This document shows, piece after piece, positions 15,795 to 27,278 of a stretch of DNA of 64,000 nucleotides; position 1 is the stretch's first letter, and each line of letters starts with the position of its first letter. Under the pieces are notes generated by a model. The model was given only the letters and a program-made list of their open reading frames with translations, was not told where the DNA came from and made no database searches. This DNA comes from Rhodococcus erythropolis NBRC 15567 (GTDB lineage Bacteria; Actinomycetota; Actinomycetes; Mycobacteriales; Mycobacteriaceae), in contig NZ_BCRM01000016.1 of NCBI RefSeq assembly GCF_001552595.1, positions 1-64,000 of the forward strand, written 5' to 3'. Made by a program: the position numbers and the translations under genes.

Positions 15795-17627
15795 GTGAAA
15801 CCAGATCACATGCGAAACATCGAACGATCCGCTGTCGAGATCACTCCGGCGGACTCCGTACCGGCAAAGCGCGTACTCGGACTGTTCGCGCCGTATCGAA
15901 CTCAGATCGCCATCGTCACCGCGGTCATCACACTCAGCGCGATCGTGGCGTTGGGCAGTCCGCTGCTCCTACGCGAAATGCTCGACAAGGCGATCCCGGA
16001 CAAGAACCTCGGACTCGTCAGCGTTCTGGCCATCGGCATGATCGCCATTGCCGTGATCACGAGCTGTCTCGGCGTGGCGCAGACTTGGATGTCCAACAGC
16101 ATCGGCCAGAAACTGATGCACCAACTGCGCGTGCGGGTCTACTCGCATCTGCAGAGTCAGTCGCTCGGATTCTTCGCTCGAACCCGAACCGGAGAAGTTC
16201 AGTCGCGCATTGCCAACGATATCGGCGGTATGCAGTCGGTGGTCACCAACACGGCAACGTCCATCGCGCAGAATGCAACGACCGTGGCAGCCACCATTGT
16301 TGCTCTGTTCCTTCTGGATTGGCGGCTTGCCATCTTCTCGCTGGCGATCTTGCCGGTGTTCATCCGTATCGCACGCAAGATCGGTGACGAGCGCCGCAAG
16401 ATCTCGGGTAAGCGGCAGAAGCTACTCAGTGATCTGTCGGTGCAGGTGGAGGAATCTCTCTCCGTCAGTGGCATTCTCCTCGGCAAGACGACCGGCGCGA
16501 AGTCGGCTCTGACGGATCGATTCACCGAGCGTTCAGCGGAAGTCGCGGACGTGGAACTCCGGGCCATGATGGCCGGCAAGTGGCGCATGGCGACCATGTC
16601 GATCACCTTCGCAGCCATGCCCGCACTGGTCTACTGGTTCGCCGGTTTCACTCTCGATCACGGCAACACCATCACCGTCGGCACCCTCGTCGCATTCACC
16701 ACACTGCAGACCCAATTGTTCCGCCCCACCATGATGCTGCTCAACACGGGCGTCGAGGTGCAGAGCTCGATGGCACTGTTCAGTCGCGTGTTCGAGTACC
16801 TGGATCTGCCGATCGACATCGCGGATCCGGAAGAGTCGAAGAGCTTCGACCGCACCAAGATGTCCGGCGAACTTCGGTTCGACCACGTCGACTTCTCGTA
16901 TCCAGGAACCGACAGCAAGACCCTCGACAACATCGACCTCACGGTCCCGGCCGGCGGAACCTTGGCGCTGGTCGGCTCCACGGGTTCGGGCAAGACCACT
17001 CTCGGATACTTGGCCGCACGTCTGTACGACCCGACTGCGGGATCGGTGAGAATCGACGACGTCGATCTGCGGGACCTCGATCTGGCGACGGTCTCCGACC
17101 TGGTAGGTGTGGTGTCGCAGGAGACGTATCTCTTCCACACGACGATTCGTGAGAACCTTCGGTTCGCGAAACCCGACGCCACGGACGCCGAGATCGAGCA
17201 GGCAGCGCGCATCGCGCAGATCCACGAGTTCATTTCCGGTCTCGACGACGGGTACGACACCATGGTCGGCGAGCGCGGCTACCGATTCTCCGGCGGTGAG
17301 AAACAGCGCATCGCGATCGCGCGCACAGTTCTGCGGAATCCGCCGATCCTGGTCCTCGACGAGGCGACGAGCGCCTTGGACAATCGCACTGAACGTGCGC
17401 TGCAGGACGCGCTCGACGAGCTGATGGTCGGACGCACCACTCTTGTTGTAGCGCACCGACTCTCCACGGTTCGAGATGCGGATCTCATCGCGGTCCTCGA
17501 CCAGGGCGTGGTTGTGGAAAAGGGCACCCACGACGAACTGGTGCAACAAGGTGGGCGATACGCACAGTTGCTTGCGGCCTCGGGTAGCGACGCCGTCGAA
17601 CTCCCGTCGGAACTGCAGACCGTGTGA
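15795..17627 (+). CDS. ABC exporter, fused membrane and ATPase domains
   Basis: A 610-residue half-transporter. Six membrane helices occupy about residues 35-320 (type IV ABC exporter fold). The nucleotide-binding domain runs from about 358 to 590 with Walker A GSTGSGKTT (near 394), Q-loop VVSQETYLF, signature FSGGEKQRIAIAR, Walker B ILVLDEATSALD and switch His in VAHRLSTV. It should work as a homodimer exporting drugs, lipids or peptides. Control by the divergent MarR gene suggests a drug or toxicant efflux role. The GTG at 15795 is preceded by AGGAGG. No partner half-transporter is adjacent. Confidence 0.9.
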   Translation: MKPDHMRNIERSAVEITPADSVPAKRVLGLFAPYRTQIAIVTAVITLSAIVALGSPLLLREMLDKAIPDKNLGLVSVLAIGMIAIAVITSCLGVAQTWMSNSIGQKLMHQLRVRVYSHLQSQSLGFFARTRTGEVQSRIANDIGGMQSVVTNTATSIAQNATTVAATIVALFLLDWRLAIFSLAILPVFIRIARKIGDERRKISGKRQKLLSDLSVQVEESLSVSGILLGKTTGAKSALTDRFTERSAEVADVELRAMMAGKWRMATMSITFAAMPALVYWFAGFTLDHGNTITVGTLVAFTTLQTQLFRPTMMLLNTGVEVQSSMALFSRVFEYLDLPIDIADPEESKSFDRTKMSGELRFDHVDFSYPGTDSKTLDNIDLTVPAGGTLALVGSTGSGKTTLGYLAARLYDPTAGSVRIDDVDLRDLDLATVSDLVGVVSQETYLFHTTIRENLRFAKPDATDAEIEQAARIAQIHEFISGLDDGYDTMVGERGYRFSGGEKQRIAIARTVLRNPPILVLDEATSALDNRTERALQDALDELMVGRTTLVVAHRLSTVRDADLIAVLDQGVVVEKGTHDELVQQGGRYAQLLAASGSDAVELPSELQTV

Positions 17628-17666
17628 GTGTAAGAAATGTCGGCCATTTCACTTCCGCAAGTTTCT

Positions 17667-17680
17667 AGAACGTGTTCTAC
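17667..17680. promoter_or_regulatory. KstR-type operator
   Basis: TAGAACGTGTTCTA is a perfect 14-base palindrome that matches the KstR consensus TnnAACnnGTTnnA at every fixed position. It is 41 bases upstream of the monooxygenase start. KstR is the TetR-family repressor of cholesterol catabolism in mycobacteria and rhodococci. Confidence 0.75.
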
Positions 17681-17721
17681 TTTAATGGTCGTTGATCGAC
17701 TATCAGTGGAGGCGGAAGATC

Positions 17722-18900
17722 ATGGGTCAGGTTCTGGACAACATCTCACAGTTCGCCGACGAGATCCGCGCAGACGGAGTCGAGGGCGACAAGCTGATGC
17801 GCTTGACGGACGGCAGCGCGAAGCGCCTGCGCGACTCCGGCGTCATCCGGATGTTGCAGCCGAAGGAATTCGGAGGCCTCGAGGCGCATCCGCGTGAATT
17901 CGCCGAGACGGCAATGGCTATCGGCGCGATGGACGGTGCCACGGGCTGGGTCAGCGGCATCGTCGGGGTTCATCCGTGGGAGCTTGCGTTCTTCGACCGC
18001 AAGGCTCAGGAAGAGGTGTGGGGAACCGATCCTGATACGTGGATGGCGTCGCCGTATGCGCCGATGGGTGTGGCGAGGCCGGTCGAGGGTGGGTACATCC
18101 TCAACGGTCGTTGGTCGTTCTCGTCCGGTACTGATCATTGTGACTGGATCATGATCGGTGCGATGGTCGGTGACGAGTCCGGTAAGCCGTTGATGCCGCC
18201 GAAGATTCTGCACGTATTGTTGCCGCGCTCCGATTACGACATCGACCAGGACAGCTGGAATGTCGTGGGCCTGCGCGGAACCGGGTCGAAGGATCTGATC
18301 GTCAAGGATGCGTTCCTGCCGACGTATCGGACTCTTGATGCGGGAAAGGTTTTCGACGGGACGGCGTGGAAGGAAGCGGGCCGTACGGAGACGTTGTACA
18401 AGTTCCCGTTCTCGTGCATTTTCCCGTTGGGGATCACTTCGTCGTTGATCGGTATTGCTGAGGGTGCGTTGGCGTGCAACATGGCGGCGCAGCGTGAGCG
18501 CGTGACGGTCAGTGGTGTTCCGATCAAGGAAGATCCGTACGTGCTGTTCGCGATCGGTGAGGCGGCGGCCGAGATCGCTGCTTCTCGGGCTGCGATCTTG
18601 GAGACGGTGGATCGTTTCTGGGACATGACCGAGAAGGGGCAGGAAGTTTCGTTCGAGCTTCGTGCGATCGGTCGGCGTACGCAGACTGCTGCTGCGTGGC
18701 GTGCGGTGCGGGCGGTGGACGAGATCTTTGCTCGTTCCGGTGGTGGCGCGTTGCAGTTGAACACGCCGATGCAGCGGTTCTGGCGTGATGCGCATGCCGG
18801 TCTCGCGCACGCGATCCATGTGCCTGGTTCCATTTTTCATTCGTCGACGCTCTCGCAGCTCGGTGGCGAGCCGAAGGGCATCCACCGGGCAATGATCTGA
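17722..18900 (+). CDS. HsaA-like flavin-dependent monooxygenase, oxygenase component
   Basis: A 392-residue protein of the acyl-CoA dehydrogenase superfamily, group D flavin monooxygenase type. Motifs shared with HsaA are 'GATGWVSGIVGVHPWELAFFD', 'QEEVWGTDP', 'YAPMGVARPVEGGYILNGRW' (each a short piece of it), 'GLRGTGSKDLIVKDAFLP', and the C-terminal 'MQRFWRDAHAG'. HsaA hydroxylates the steroid-derived phenol 3-HSA using reduced FMN from a partner reductase. No reductase or hsa gene is adjacent, so this may be a paralogue with a related substrate. A KstR-type box 41 bases upstream places it in the steroid regulon. The ATG at 17722 follows GGAGGCGGA; an upstream in-frame GTG is less likely. HsaA is about the same length. 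Confidence 0.78.
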   Translation: MGQVLDNISQFADEIRADGVEGDKLMRLTDGSAKRLRDSGVIRMLQPKEFGGLEAHPREFAETAMAIGAMDGATGWVSGIVGVHPWELAFFDRKAQEEVWGTDPDTWMASPYAPMGVARPVEGGYILNGRWSFSSGTDHCDWIMIGAMVGDESGKPLMPPKILHVLLPRSDYDIDQDSWNVVGLRGTGSKDLIVKDAFLPTYRTLDAGKVFDGTAWKEAGRTETLYKFPFSCIFPLGITSSLIGIAEGALACNMAAQRERVTVSGVPIKEDPYVLFAIGEAAAEIAASRAAILETVDRFWDMTEKGQEVSFELRAIGRRTQTAAAWRAVRAVDEIFARSGGGALQLNTPMQRFWRDAHAGLAHAIHVPGSIFHSSTLSQLGGEPKGIHRAMI

Positions 18901-18908
18901 GCCGTCCT

Positions 18909-18930
18909 GGGGACACCCGGAGGTGTCCCC
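18909..18930 (+). terminator. Terminator after the monooxygenase gene
   Basis: GGGGACAC (18909-18916) pairs with GTGTCCCC (18923-18930) around a 6-base loop, then GCGGTTTTCG. The remainder up to 19066 shows no gene. Confidence 0.65.
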
Positions 18931-19066
18931 ATCGCGGTTTTCGTGGGGGTCGATGAGCATGTCGGTGAATCTGGTCGATGACCTCGGACTGTCCGCAGAA
19001 CCCGGATCGGAGTGAGTGCCAACGCGCAATGTGGGTTATAGGACAAACACCGATAGGCTGGCGGTC

Positions 19067-20746
<1,680 letters not shown>

Positions 20747-20750
20747 TCCG

Positions 20751-21170
20751 GTGTCCGACGTATACACAGCGCAGATCCAGGTCCGGTGGGGCGATTCCGA
20801 CCGGTTGGGTCACGTCAACAACACGCGTTACGTCGAGTACATGCAGGAAGCTCGCATCCAGTTCCTGGAAGCGAAACTGGCGCCGCTCGGCGGCCGGCCG
20901 GGATACCTCGTGGTTCGAAAGATGACCATCGAGTTCCTCAAGCCGGTCACCGATCGGTCCGGTCCCTTGAACGTGGAGATCTTCACGACTCACGTCGGGA
21001 CTTCCTCGTTCACGGTTCGGCACGTCATCCGTGACAACGCGGGTGTCGAATGCGCCTTCGGCGACGCGTTGATGGTCGGATTCGACACCGTGTCCGAAAA
21101 GTCCAGACCGCTGGCGGACAGCGAACGTGCGGTGCTCGAAGCATCGCTTGTTCAGATGACGACATCGTAG
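20751..21170 (+). CDS. Acyl-CoA thioesterase, hotdog fold (4HBT-like)
   Basis: A 139-residue hotdog protein. The N-terminal 'VRWGDSDRLGHVNNTRYVEYMQEARIQFL' region, read as motif pieces, carries the 4-hydroxybenzoyl-CoA thioesterase signature D-x-D-x-x-G-H-V-N-N with the catalytic Asp. It should hydrolyse an acyl-CoA; the chain length is unknown. It starts with GTG 4 bases after ettA ends, so it is probably cotranscribed. A second, related thioesterase lies just beyond the glutamate dehydrogenase gene (26114). Confidence 0.85.
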   Translation: MSDVYTAQIQVRWGDSDRLGHVNNTRYVEYMQEARIQFLEAKLAPLGGRPGYLVVRKMTIEFLKPVTDRSGPLNVEIFTTHVGTSSFTVRHVIRDNAGVECAFGDALMVGFDTVSEKSRPLADSERAVLEASLVQMTTS

Positions 21171-21269
21171 ATTTCGTTTCTCAGTTCACCCTAGGTACTG
21201 GTTGCCGCGGCTAGTCTCGAGTCAGAGATTGGTCGCGGCGATCAGAACCCACAAGGATGTGAGCCAGGA

Positions 21270-24200
21270 ATGACAGACCGTGTACGGCAGCAGGGCACAG
21301 GCCTCGACGAAGCGACGTTGTTGACGCGTCTTCGCGAGGCCTTTTTCACGCACATCGACGAGGGTGACAGCGACGACGTCATCAACGGTCGATCGGATCG
21401 AGTCCTGCTCGCGCATCTCGCGCTCGGGAGGCAGCGGACGCCAGGCACGGCCGTATGGCGTGTGTACCGCCCGTCAGGATCCGAGGGTCTCGGCGCTGCC
21501 GTCCAGATCGTCACCGACGACATGTCGTTGCTCGTCGAGTCCGTTACCGCGATGCTCAACCGACAAGGCGTGGGAATCAGTCAATTCGCCCATCCGATCC
21601 TGACGGTTGAACGCGACAACGCGGGCAATCTGATTTCCTTGGGCGACAGCGGTATCCAAGAATCCTGGATGCACGTCCAGTTGGACTCCGAAGTCGAGGA
21701 TTCCGATCTCGACGCGATCGAAGCCCACCTCGGCAAAGTGCTCGCGGACGTCCGCCAGGTGGTTGGTGATACCCCGGACATGAAGGCACTGCAACTGCGC
21801 GTTGCCGACGAGTTGGAGAGTGCTGCAGAAACTGCCTCCGGGAGGATCACCCCCGAAGAATTCTCCGATACCGCTCGGCTGCTCCGGTGGATGGCGGACG
21901 GAAACTACGCCGTACTCGGATACCGGCGATTCGAGGGCACGAAGGACGGCTCACGCACGGTCGCCGGCAGCGGGCTCGGCGTGCTGCGCTCCGACGCGGT
22001 CACCGAAGGCCCGATGAGTTTGCCTCCAGTTGCAGATCTCCCGGATCGACCGCTTCTGGTCCTGACACAGGGATCGTTCCCCGCCACGGTGCACCGCGCT
22101 GTCTACCCGTACTTCGTGGGTGTCTCGATCCTCGACGACGAGGGAAACATCGTGGGGGAGCACAGATTCCTGGGTGTGTTCACCGTGGTCGCACTCCACG
22201 AGAACGTCCTCGCGATTCCTCTGATCGAGCGACGCGTCCGCGAAGTCATCGCGCGTGCCGGTGTCGACCTGCATTCGTACTCCGGGCAGGCGATGCTCGA
22301 GGTCATCCAGTCCTTCCCGCGCACCGAGTTGTTCTCGAGCGATGCCGAGACCTTGTTCGAGACCGTCCACGCCGTGCACAGCATCGGGCTGCGTCGACAG
22401 GTGCGACTCTTTGTCCGCGAGGACACGTTCGGACGGTTCGTATCCTGCTTGGTGTATCTGCCTCGCGACCGGTATACGACGCGGGTGCGACTGGCGATGC
22501 AAAACCTGTTGTGGCGCGAATTCGGCCCAGGCACAGTTGATTACACCGCCCGGGTTACCGAGAACGATCTTGCGCTGTTGCACGTGACGATCCGGCGCGA
22601 TCCGGACAGTGAGCCGGTTCATCTGGATGTCTCCGAGGCCAACCGCGAGCGAGTTCAGGCCCTGCTGACCGAAGTCAGTCGCAGCTGGGACGACCGCATC
22701 AACGACCTTGTTCGCGACATTCCGGGTGTGGATCCGGAACTGGTGCAACGGTATTCGCGGGTACTTCCCGATGGATACAAGGAGGACTTCGAGCCGTCAC
22801 GCGCGCTAGCCGACATCGCCAGACTCGAGGCCTTGGCGCCAGGCGCGATCGACGTACTGCTCTATCGCGCCGTGGACTCCGCGCCCGGTGCCTGGCGCTT
22901 CACGCTCTTCGTCGGCGGCGACGGTATCTCGTTGAGCCAGGTGCTACCGGTGCTGCAGTCACTCGGCGTCGAAGTTCTCGACGAGCGACCGCACGTCGTG
23001 CAGCGACTCGACGGCGTTCAGTGCTGGATCTACGATTTCGGATTGTCGGTACCGGCGGATCTTCGGGCGTCGGTCGAGATCGACCTCGATGCGCAGGTGC
23101 CACTCGAGACCAGTACCGCCCCGCTGACCGAGGTCCAGAAGCGATTCACGGCTGCATTCGGTGCAGTCTGGTTCGGCCGGGCAGAAGCTGACCGATTCAA
23201 CGAGTTGGTGCTGCGGGCCGGAATGTCCTGGCGGCAAGCCGTGGTGCTGCGTGCTTACGCAAAGTATCTGCGCCAGGCCACATTTCCGTACAGTCAGTTC
23301 CACATCGAAGGAATCGCGCTTACGCACCCGCAGACCGCGTTTGCATTGGTGCAGTTGTTCGAGGCGATGTTCGACCCCGAGAAGCAGGACGACATCCGCG
23401 TCGCCGAATTGGACGAGCAGTTGCGTGCTTCCATCGACGAGGTACTCAGCTTGGATGCCGATCGCATTCTGCGTGGAATGTTCTCCTTGGTGAAGGCGAC
23501 CTTGCGTACCAATTTCTACGTCGTCGACGCCGAAGGCCGCTCTCGCGACTACCTGTCGGTCAAGCTCGATCCCTCGCGGATCAGCGAGTTGCCCAAGCCG
23601 CGGCCGGCTTTCGAGATCTACGTGTACTCACCCGAGGTCGAAGGCGTCCACCTGCGATTCGGCGCAGTAGCGCGCGGCGGACTCCGCTGGTCCGACCGGC
23701 GCGAGGATTTCCGCACCGAGGTGCTCGGCTTGGTGAAGGCTCAGGCCGTCAAGAACGCGGTGATCGTGCCGGTCGGCGCCAAGGGCGGCTTCGTCGTGAA
23801 GAATCCGCCTCTGCCGACGGGTGATCCGGCCGCTGATCGAACGGCGACGCTGGAAACCGGCAAAGCCTGCTACACCACGTTCATCTCCGGATTGCTCGAC
23901 ATCACCGACAACGTGCACGCGGCCACCGGCGAAGTTGTGACGCCGGATCGAGTGGTGCGCAAGGACGATCAGGATCGCTACCTGGTGGTCGCCGCGGACA
24001 AGGGCACGGCGACGTTCTCGGATCTCGCGAATTCGGTTGCCGCCAAGTACGACTTCTGGCTCGGCGACGCGTTTGCCTCCGGTGGCTCCGTGGGATACGA
24101 CCACAAGGGCATGGGAATCACCGCTCGCGGCGCCTGGGAAAGCGTCAAGCGGCACTTCCGCGAACTCGGGGTCGACACGCAGACGCAGGATTTCACGACG

Positions 24201-26117
24201 GTAGGCGTCGGCGACATGAGCGGAGACGTGTTCGGCAACGGAATGCTCCTCAGTCGGCACATCCGTCTGGTGGGCGCGTTCGACCATCGACACATCTTCC
24301 TCGATCCGAACCCGGATGCAGCGAGCTCGTTCGTCGAACGTCAACGACTTTTCGAGTTGCCACGGTCGTCGTGGGCCGACTACGACAAGAGCCTGATCAG
24401 TGAAGGTGGCGGCGTCTGGGACCGCACGGTCAAGTCGGTTCCGATCGCCGAAAGCGTCAGGATCGCACTGGGTCTGGCCGAGGGGGTCACGAAGCTCTCG
24501 CCGCCGGAATTGATGCAGGCGATTCTGTCGGCACCGGTGGATCTGCTGTGGAACGGCGGAATCGGTACATACGTCAAGGCTTCGACCGAGACTAACGCGC
24601 AGGTCGGAGACAAGAGCAACGACGCGGTGCGAGTCGACGGTCAAGACCTGCGGGTCAAGGTGATCGGTGAGGGCGGCAACCTCGGCGTGACTGCTCTGGG
24701 ACGAATCGAGTTCAGCGCCAACGGCGGTCACATCAACACCGACGCCATCGACAACTCGGCCGGCGTCGACTGCTCCGATCACGAAGTGAACATCAAGATC
24801 CTTCTCGATTCGCTCGTGCGTTCGCAGTTACTGCCGACTCAGGAACGGAATCCGTTGCTGGCGTCGATGACCGACGACGTGGCGGCGCTGGTGTTGGCGG
24901 ACAACATCGCCCAGAACGCGCTGCTCGGAATCTCCCGCGTGACCGCGCCGCAGATGCTCGGTGTTCACCGCCGTCAGTTGACGGATCTGACCAAGGCACG
25001 TGGACTTGACCGCAAGCTCGAGGCGTTGCCGACCGACAAGGAGATCGAGCGTCGCCTCGAGGCCGGTGTGGGTCTGACGTCGCCGGAATTGGCGACGCTG
25101 ACGGCGCACGTGAAGCTTTCACTCAAGGACGATCTGCTCGCAACCGAGTTGCCGGACAACGATTTCTTCGCCCAGCAGATCCCGCAGTACTTCCCGACCG
25201 CTGTTCGCGATCGGTTCGAAACAGAGATCAAGGCACACCCGTTGCGGCGGCAGATCGTCGCGACGATGCTCGTGAACGAAGTGATCGACAACGGCGGAAT
25301 CACGTACGCCTACCGCCTGGCCGAGGAGACCGGAGCGAGCAGTACGGACTCGATCCGCGCGTACGCCGCTGTGCGAGAGGTCTTTGCGCTCGACGAGGTG
25401 TGGTCGCGAATCCGGTCGGCCGGCGTCAGTGCAGAGATCGAAAACGAGCTGATCGTGGAGTCATGCCGCTTGCTCGACCGCGCGTCGCGGTGGTTCCTGG
25501 CCAATCGGCCCCAGCCGATCGCGGTCGGCGCCGAAGTTGCGCGCTACTCGGCAGCGTATCGGGCGACGGCGCCGCTGGTTCCGGGGCTGCTCGCCGGCCA
25601 CCAGCTCGACGATCTGCTCGTGCGCGCTCAATCCGTGATCGATCGCGGGGCTCCGGAAGCGTTGGCGCTGGACGTGTTCCGACTGCTCGACGTCTACTGC
25701 CTGCTCGACATCGCGGATATCGCCGACATCGCAGATCACGACATCACCGAAGTCGCGGAGCTGTACTACGCCTTGGACGCGCATCTGGGAATCGACTGGC
25801 TGCTGAGCGCGGTCTCGGGACTCGAGCGCGGCGATCGCTGGCACTCGCTTGCTCGGCTCGCGTTGCGAGACGACCTCTACAGTTCGCTGCGGCAGCTGAC
25901 GATGGAGGTTCTGGCCGGCGGCGAGCCGGGGGAGTCGCCGCAGGAGAAGATCGACGAATGGGAATCGACCAACGCCTCGCGGCTGAGTCGGGCGAGGGCA
26001 GCTCTCGTCGAGATCTTCGAGTCTGGGACGCTTGACCTCGCGACGCTCTCGGTGGCGGCGCGTCAGGTTCGTAGCATGGTGCGCAGCATGGGCACCCGAT
26101 CGGAGGTAGGACGTTGA
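21270..26117 (+). CDS. gdh: NAD-dependent glutamate dehydrogenase, large (L_180) type
   Basis: A 1615-residue enzyme, the full length of the 180-kDa class. It deaminates glutamate to 2-oxoglutarate with NAD+, feeding carbon to the citric acid cycle. The N-terminal half carries ACT-like regulatory segments. The catalytic core begins near residue 790, with 'VARGGLRWSDRREDFRTEVLGL' and 'KAQAVKNAVIVPVGAKGGFV' as its recognisable motifs. The nucleotide-binding part has 'GVGDMSGDVFGNGMLLS' and 'KVIGEGGNLGVT'. The C-terminal region (about 1250-1615) is helical. It matches Rv2476c by synteny. In mycobacteria this enzyme is inhibited by unphosphorylated GarA. The ATG at 21270 follows a CAGGA site. The stop overlaps the TTG of the next gene. 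Confidence 0.95.
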   Translation: MTDRVRQQGTGLDEATLLTRLREAFFTHIDEGDSDDVINGRSDRVLLAHLALGRQRTPGTAVWRVYRPSGSEGLGAAVQIVTDDMSLLVESVTAMLNRQGVGISQFAHPILTVERDNAGNLISLGDSGIQESWMHVQLDSEVEDSDLDAIEAHLGKVLADVRQVVGDTPDMKALQLRVADELESAAETASGRITPEEFSDTARLLRWMADGNYAVLGYRRFEGTKDGSRTVAGSGLGVLRSDAVTEGPMSLPPVADLPDRPLLVLTQGSFPATVHRAVYPYFVGVSILDDEGNIVGEHRFLGVFTVVALHENVLAIPLIERRVREVIARAGVDLHSYSGQAMLEVIQSFPRTELFSSDAETLFETVHAVHSIGLRRQVRLFVREDTFGRFVSCLVYLPRDRYTTRVRLAMQNLLWREFGPGTVDYTARVTENDLALLHVTIRRDPDSEPVHLDVSEANRERVQALLTEVSRSWDDRINDLVRDIPGVDPELVQRYSRVLPDGYKEDFEPSRALADIARLEALAPGAIDVLLYRAVDSAPGAWRFTLFVGGDGISLSQVLPVLQSLGVEVLDERPHVVQRLDGVQCWIYDFGLSVPADLRASVEIDLDAQVPLETSTAPLTEVQKRFTAAFGAVWFGRAEADRFNELVLRAGMSWRQAVVLRAYAKYLRQATFPYSQFHIEGIALTHPQTAFALVQLFEAMFDPEKQDDIRVAELDEQLRASIDEVLSLDADRILRGMFSLVKATLRTNFYVVDAEGRSRDYLSVKLDPSRISELPKPRPAFEIYVYSPEVEGVHLRFGAVARGGLRWSDRREDFRTEVLGLVKAQAVKNAVIVPVGAKGGFVVKNPPLPTGDPAADRTATLETGKACYTTFISGLLDITDNVHAATGEVVTPDRVVRKDDQDRYLVVAADKGTATFSDLANSVAAKYDFWLGDAFASGGSVGYDHKGMGITARGAWESVKRHFRELGVDTQTQDFTTVGVGDMSGDVFGNGMLLSRHIRLVGAFDHRHIFLDPNPDAASSFVERQRLFELPRSSWADYDKSLISEGGGVWDRTVKSVPIAESVRIALGLAEGVTKLSPPELMQAILSAPVDLLWNGGIGTYVKASTETNAQVGDKSNDAVRVDGQDLRVKVIGEGGNLGVTALGRIEFSANGGHINTDAIDNSAGVDCSDHEVNIKILLDSLVRSQLLPTQERNPLLASMTDDVAALVLADNIAQNALLGISRVTAPQMLGVHRRQLTDLTKARGLDRKLEALPTDKEIERRLEAGVGLTSPELATLTAHVKLSLKDDLLATELPDNDFFAQQIPQYFPTAVRDRFETEIKAHPLRRQIVATMLVNEVIDNGGITYAYRLAEETGASSTDSIRAYAAVREVFALDEVWSRIRSAGVSAEIENELIVESCRLLDRASRWFLANRPQPIAVGAEVARYSAAYRATAPLVPGLLAGHQLDDLLVRAQSVIDRGAPEALALDVFRLLDVYCLLDIADIADIADHDITEVAELYYALDAHLGIDWLLSAVSGLERGDRWHSLARLALRDDLYSSLRQLTMEVLAGGEPGESPQEKIDEWESTNASRLSRARAALVEIFESGTLDLATLSVAARQVRSMVRSMGTRSEVGR

Positions 26118-26533
26118 GCGAAGGATTCCACGCCGAAGTTGTGGTTCGGTGGTCCGACATGGATGCCTTCCAGCACATCAACCACGCACGGATGGTGACG
26201 TTGCTCGAAGAGGCGCGGATTCCTTGGTTGTTCGAAGACTCGCGTCCAACGGTCACCCTGCGTGACGGGGCTGTGATTGCCGATCTCCATGTGCGGTACC
26301 GCGGGCAACTGCGGCACGACGATTCACCGCTCGATGTCTTCATGTGGGTGGAAAAGGTTCGCGCGGTGGACTTCACCATCGCGTACGAGGTTCGCCCCCG
26401 CGGCGCCGATCTCAGCGTCCCGCCGTCCATCGTGGCATCGACTCAGATCGCGGCCTTCGATATCGACACTCAACGTCTGCGCCGCCTCAGCGGGCCCGAG
26501 CGGGAGTACTTGGAGAGCTGGCAACGTGCATGA
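26114..26533 (+). CDS. Acyl-CoA thioesterase, hotdog fold (Rv2475c-like)
   Basis: A 139-residue hotdog thioesterase. 'VVRWSDMDAFQHINHARMVTLLEEARIPWL', read in pieces, holds the D-x-D-x-x-x-H-x-N motif with its catalytic Asp. 'VIADLHVRYRGQLRHDD' is the usual central strand. It begins at TTG within TTGA, coupled to the dehydrogenase stop, and ends overlapping the next gene by 8 bases. This close coupling is conserved in the mycobacterial order. The acyl substrate is unknown. Confidence 0.85.
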   Translation: MSEGFHAEVVVRWSDMDAFQHINHARMVTLLEEARIPWLFEDSRPTVTLRDGAVIADLHVRYRGQLRHDDSPLDVFMWVEKVRAVDFTIAYEVRPRGADLSVPPSIVASTQIAAFDIDTQRLRRLSGPEREYLESWQRA

Positions 26534-27212
26534 ACGTGTCCTGACCGTGCCCGAGGAGGCCGAGCGAAAGAACTTGGCCGGCTTCATCGGTCACGCCTTG
26601 CGTTTGGACGAGTCCGCGGTCATCCGAATGCGCCGACGCGGCGATGCGCACCTGAGCGTCTGGGCGTCAACGGGTTTCGACGCTCTGGCGACGCGAACCG
26701 TGGCGGGCACCATCAACCCTGACGACACGTCGGCTGCCGGCGATCAGTTGCTCTCGGCGGTGGAGCAGGCAACAAGTGAGCTGATCGATCCGGGGTTCGC
26801 CATGGATTCGGCATGGCGTGGGGCGTTGCCGCCGATGGACGGCTTCGAGCACCTGGACGACGTACCCGCCCGGGTGCTGATCGAACTGGCGCAGCGGGGC
26901 AACGCCTTGGCGCTCGAGCATGGAAGTAGTCACGGGCCGCCGGCGTCGTTGCTCGATCAGGACGTGCTCGAGGTCAGTGGTCCGTCAGGCACGGTCGGGA
27001 TCTCGATGCGAGTTATTTTTGCCTTGACCGCAATGGGATTCGTTCCGCACGCCGGATCCGAAGCGATGACTGCGGACATCGATCTCGAACAGATCGACGC
27101 GTCGGAACTGGTTCGGGTGCGGGCGAGTCGATCGTGGGTGCGCCTCGATGCACGGTTTGGTTCGATCTACCGTCACCGCGGTGGTTCGATACCGCTGATG
27201 GTTGCGCGGTAG
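26526..27212 (+). CDS. Conserved hypothetical protein (Rv2474c-like by position)
   Basis: A 228-residue soluble protein with no signal peptide or membrane segment. I recognise no catalytic motif. It starts EAERKNLAGFIGHALRLDESAV after a short leader and ends SIYRHRGGSIPLMVAR. The GTG at 26526, inside the 3' end of the thioesterase gene, was chosen because the frame upstream of it overlaps that gene entirely. By synteny it equals Rv2474c, a protein conserved in mycobacteria next to gdh and the thioesterase. It may act with them, but the function is not known. Confidence 0.75.
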   Translation: MHERVLTVPEEAERKNLAGFIGHALRLDESAVIRMRRRGDAHLSVWASTGFDALATRTVAGTINPDDTSAAGDQLLSAVEQATSELIDPGFAMDSAWRGALPPMDGFEHLDDVPARVLIELAQRGNALALEHGSSHGPPASLLDQDVLEVSGPSGTVGISMRVIFALTAMGFVPHAGSEAMTADIDLEQIDASELVRVRASRSWVRLDARFGSIYRHRGGSIPLMVAR

Positions 27213-27278
27213 GAGTTCAGGCGACGGCCACCACCACCGCGATGGGGCCGCCGCCTGACGACGTGCGAGAGTGTTCGG

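Noticed and set aside
17667-17680. LexA/SOS box reading of the palindrome
   Set aside because: The actinobacterial LexA box has four bases between GAAC and GTTC; here there are two, which fits KstR instead.
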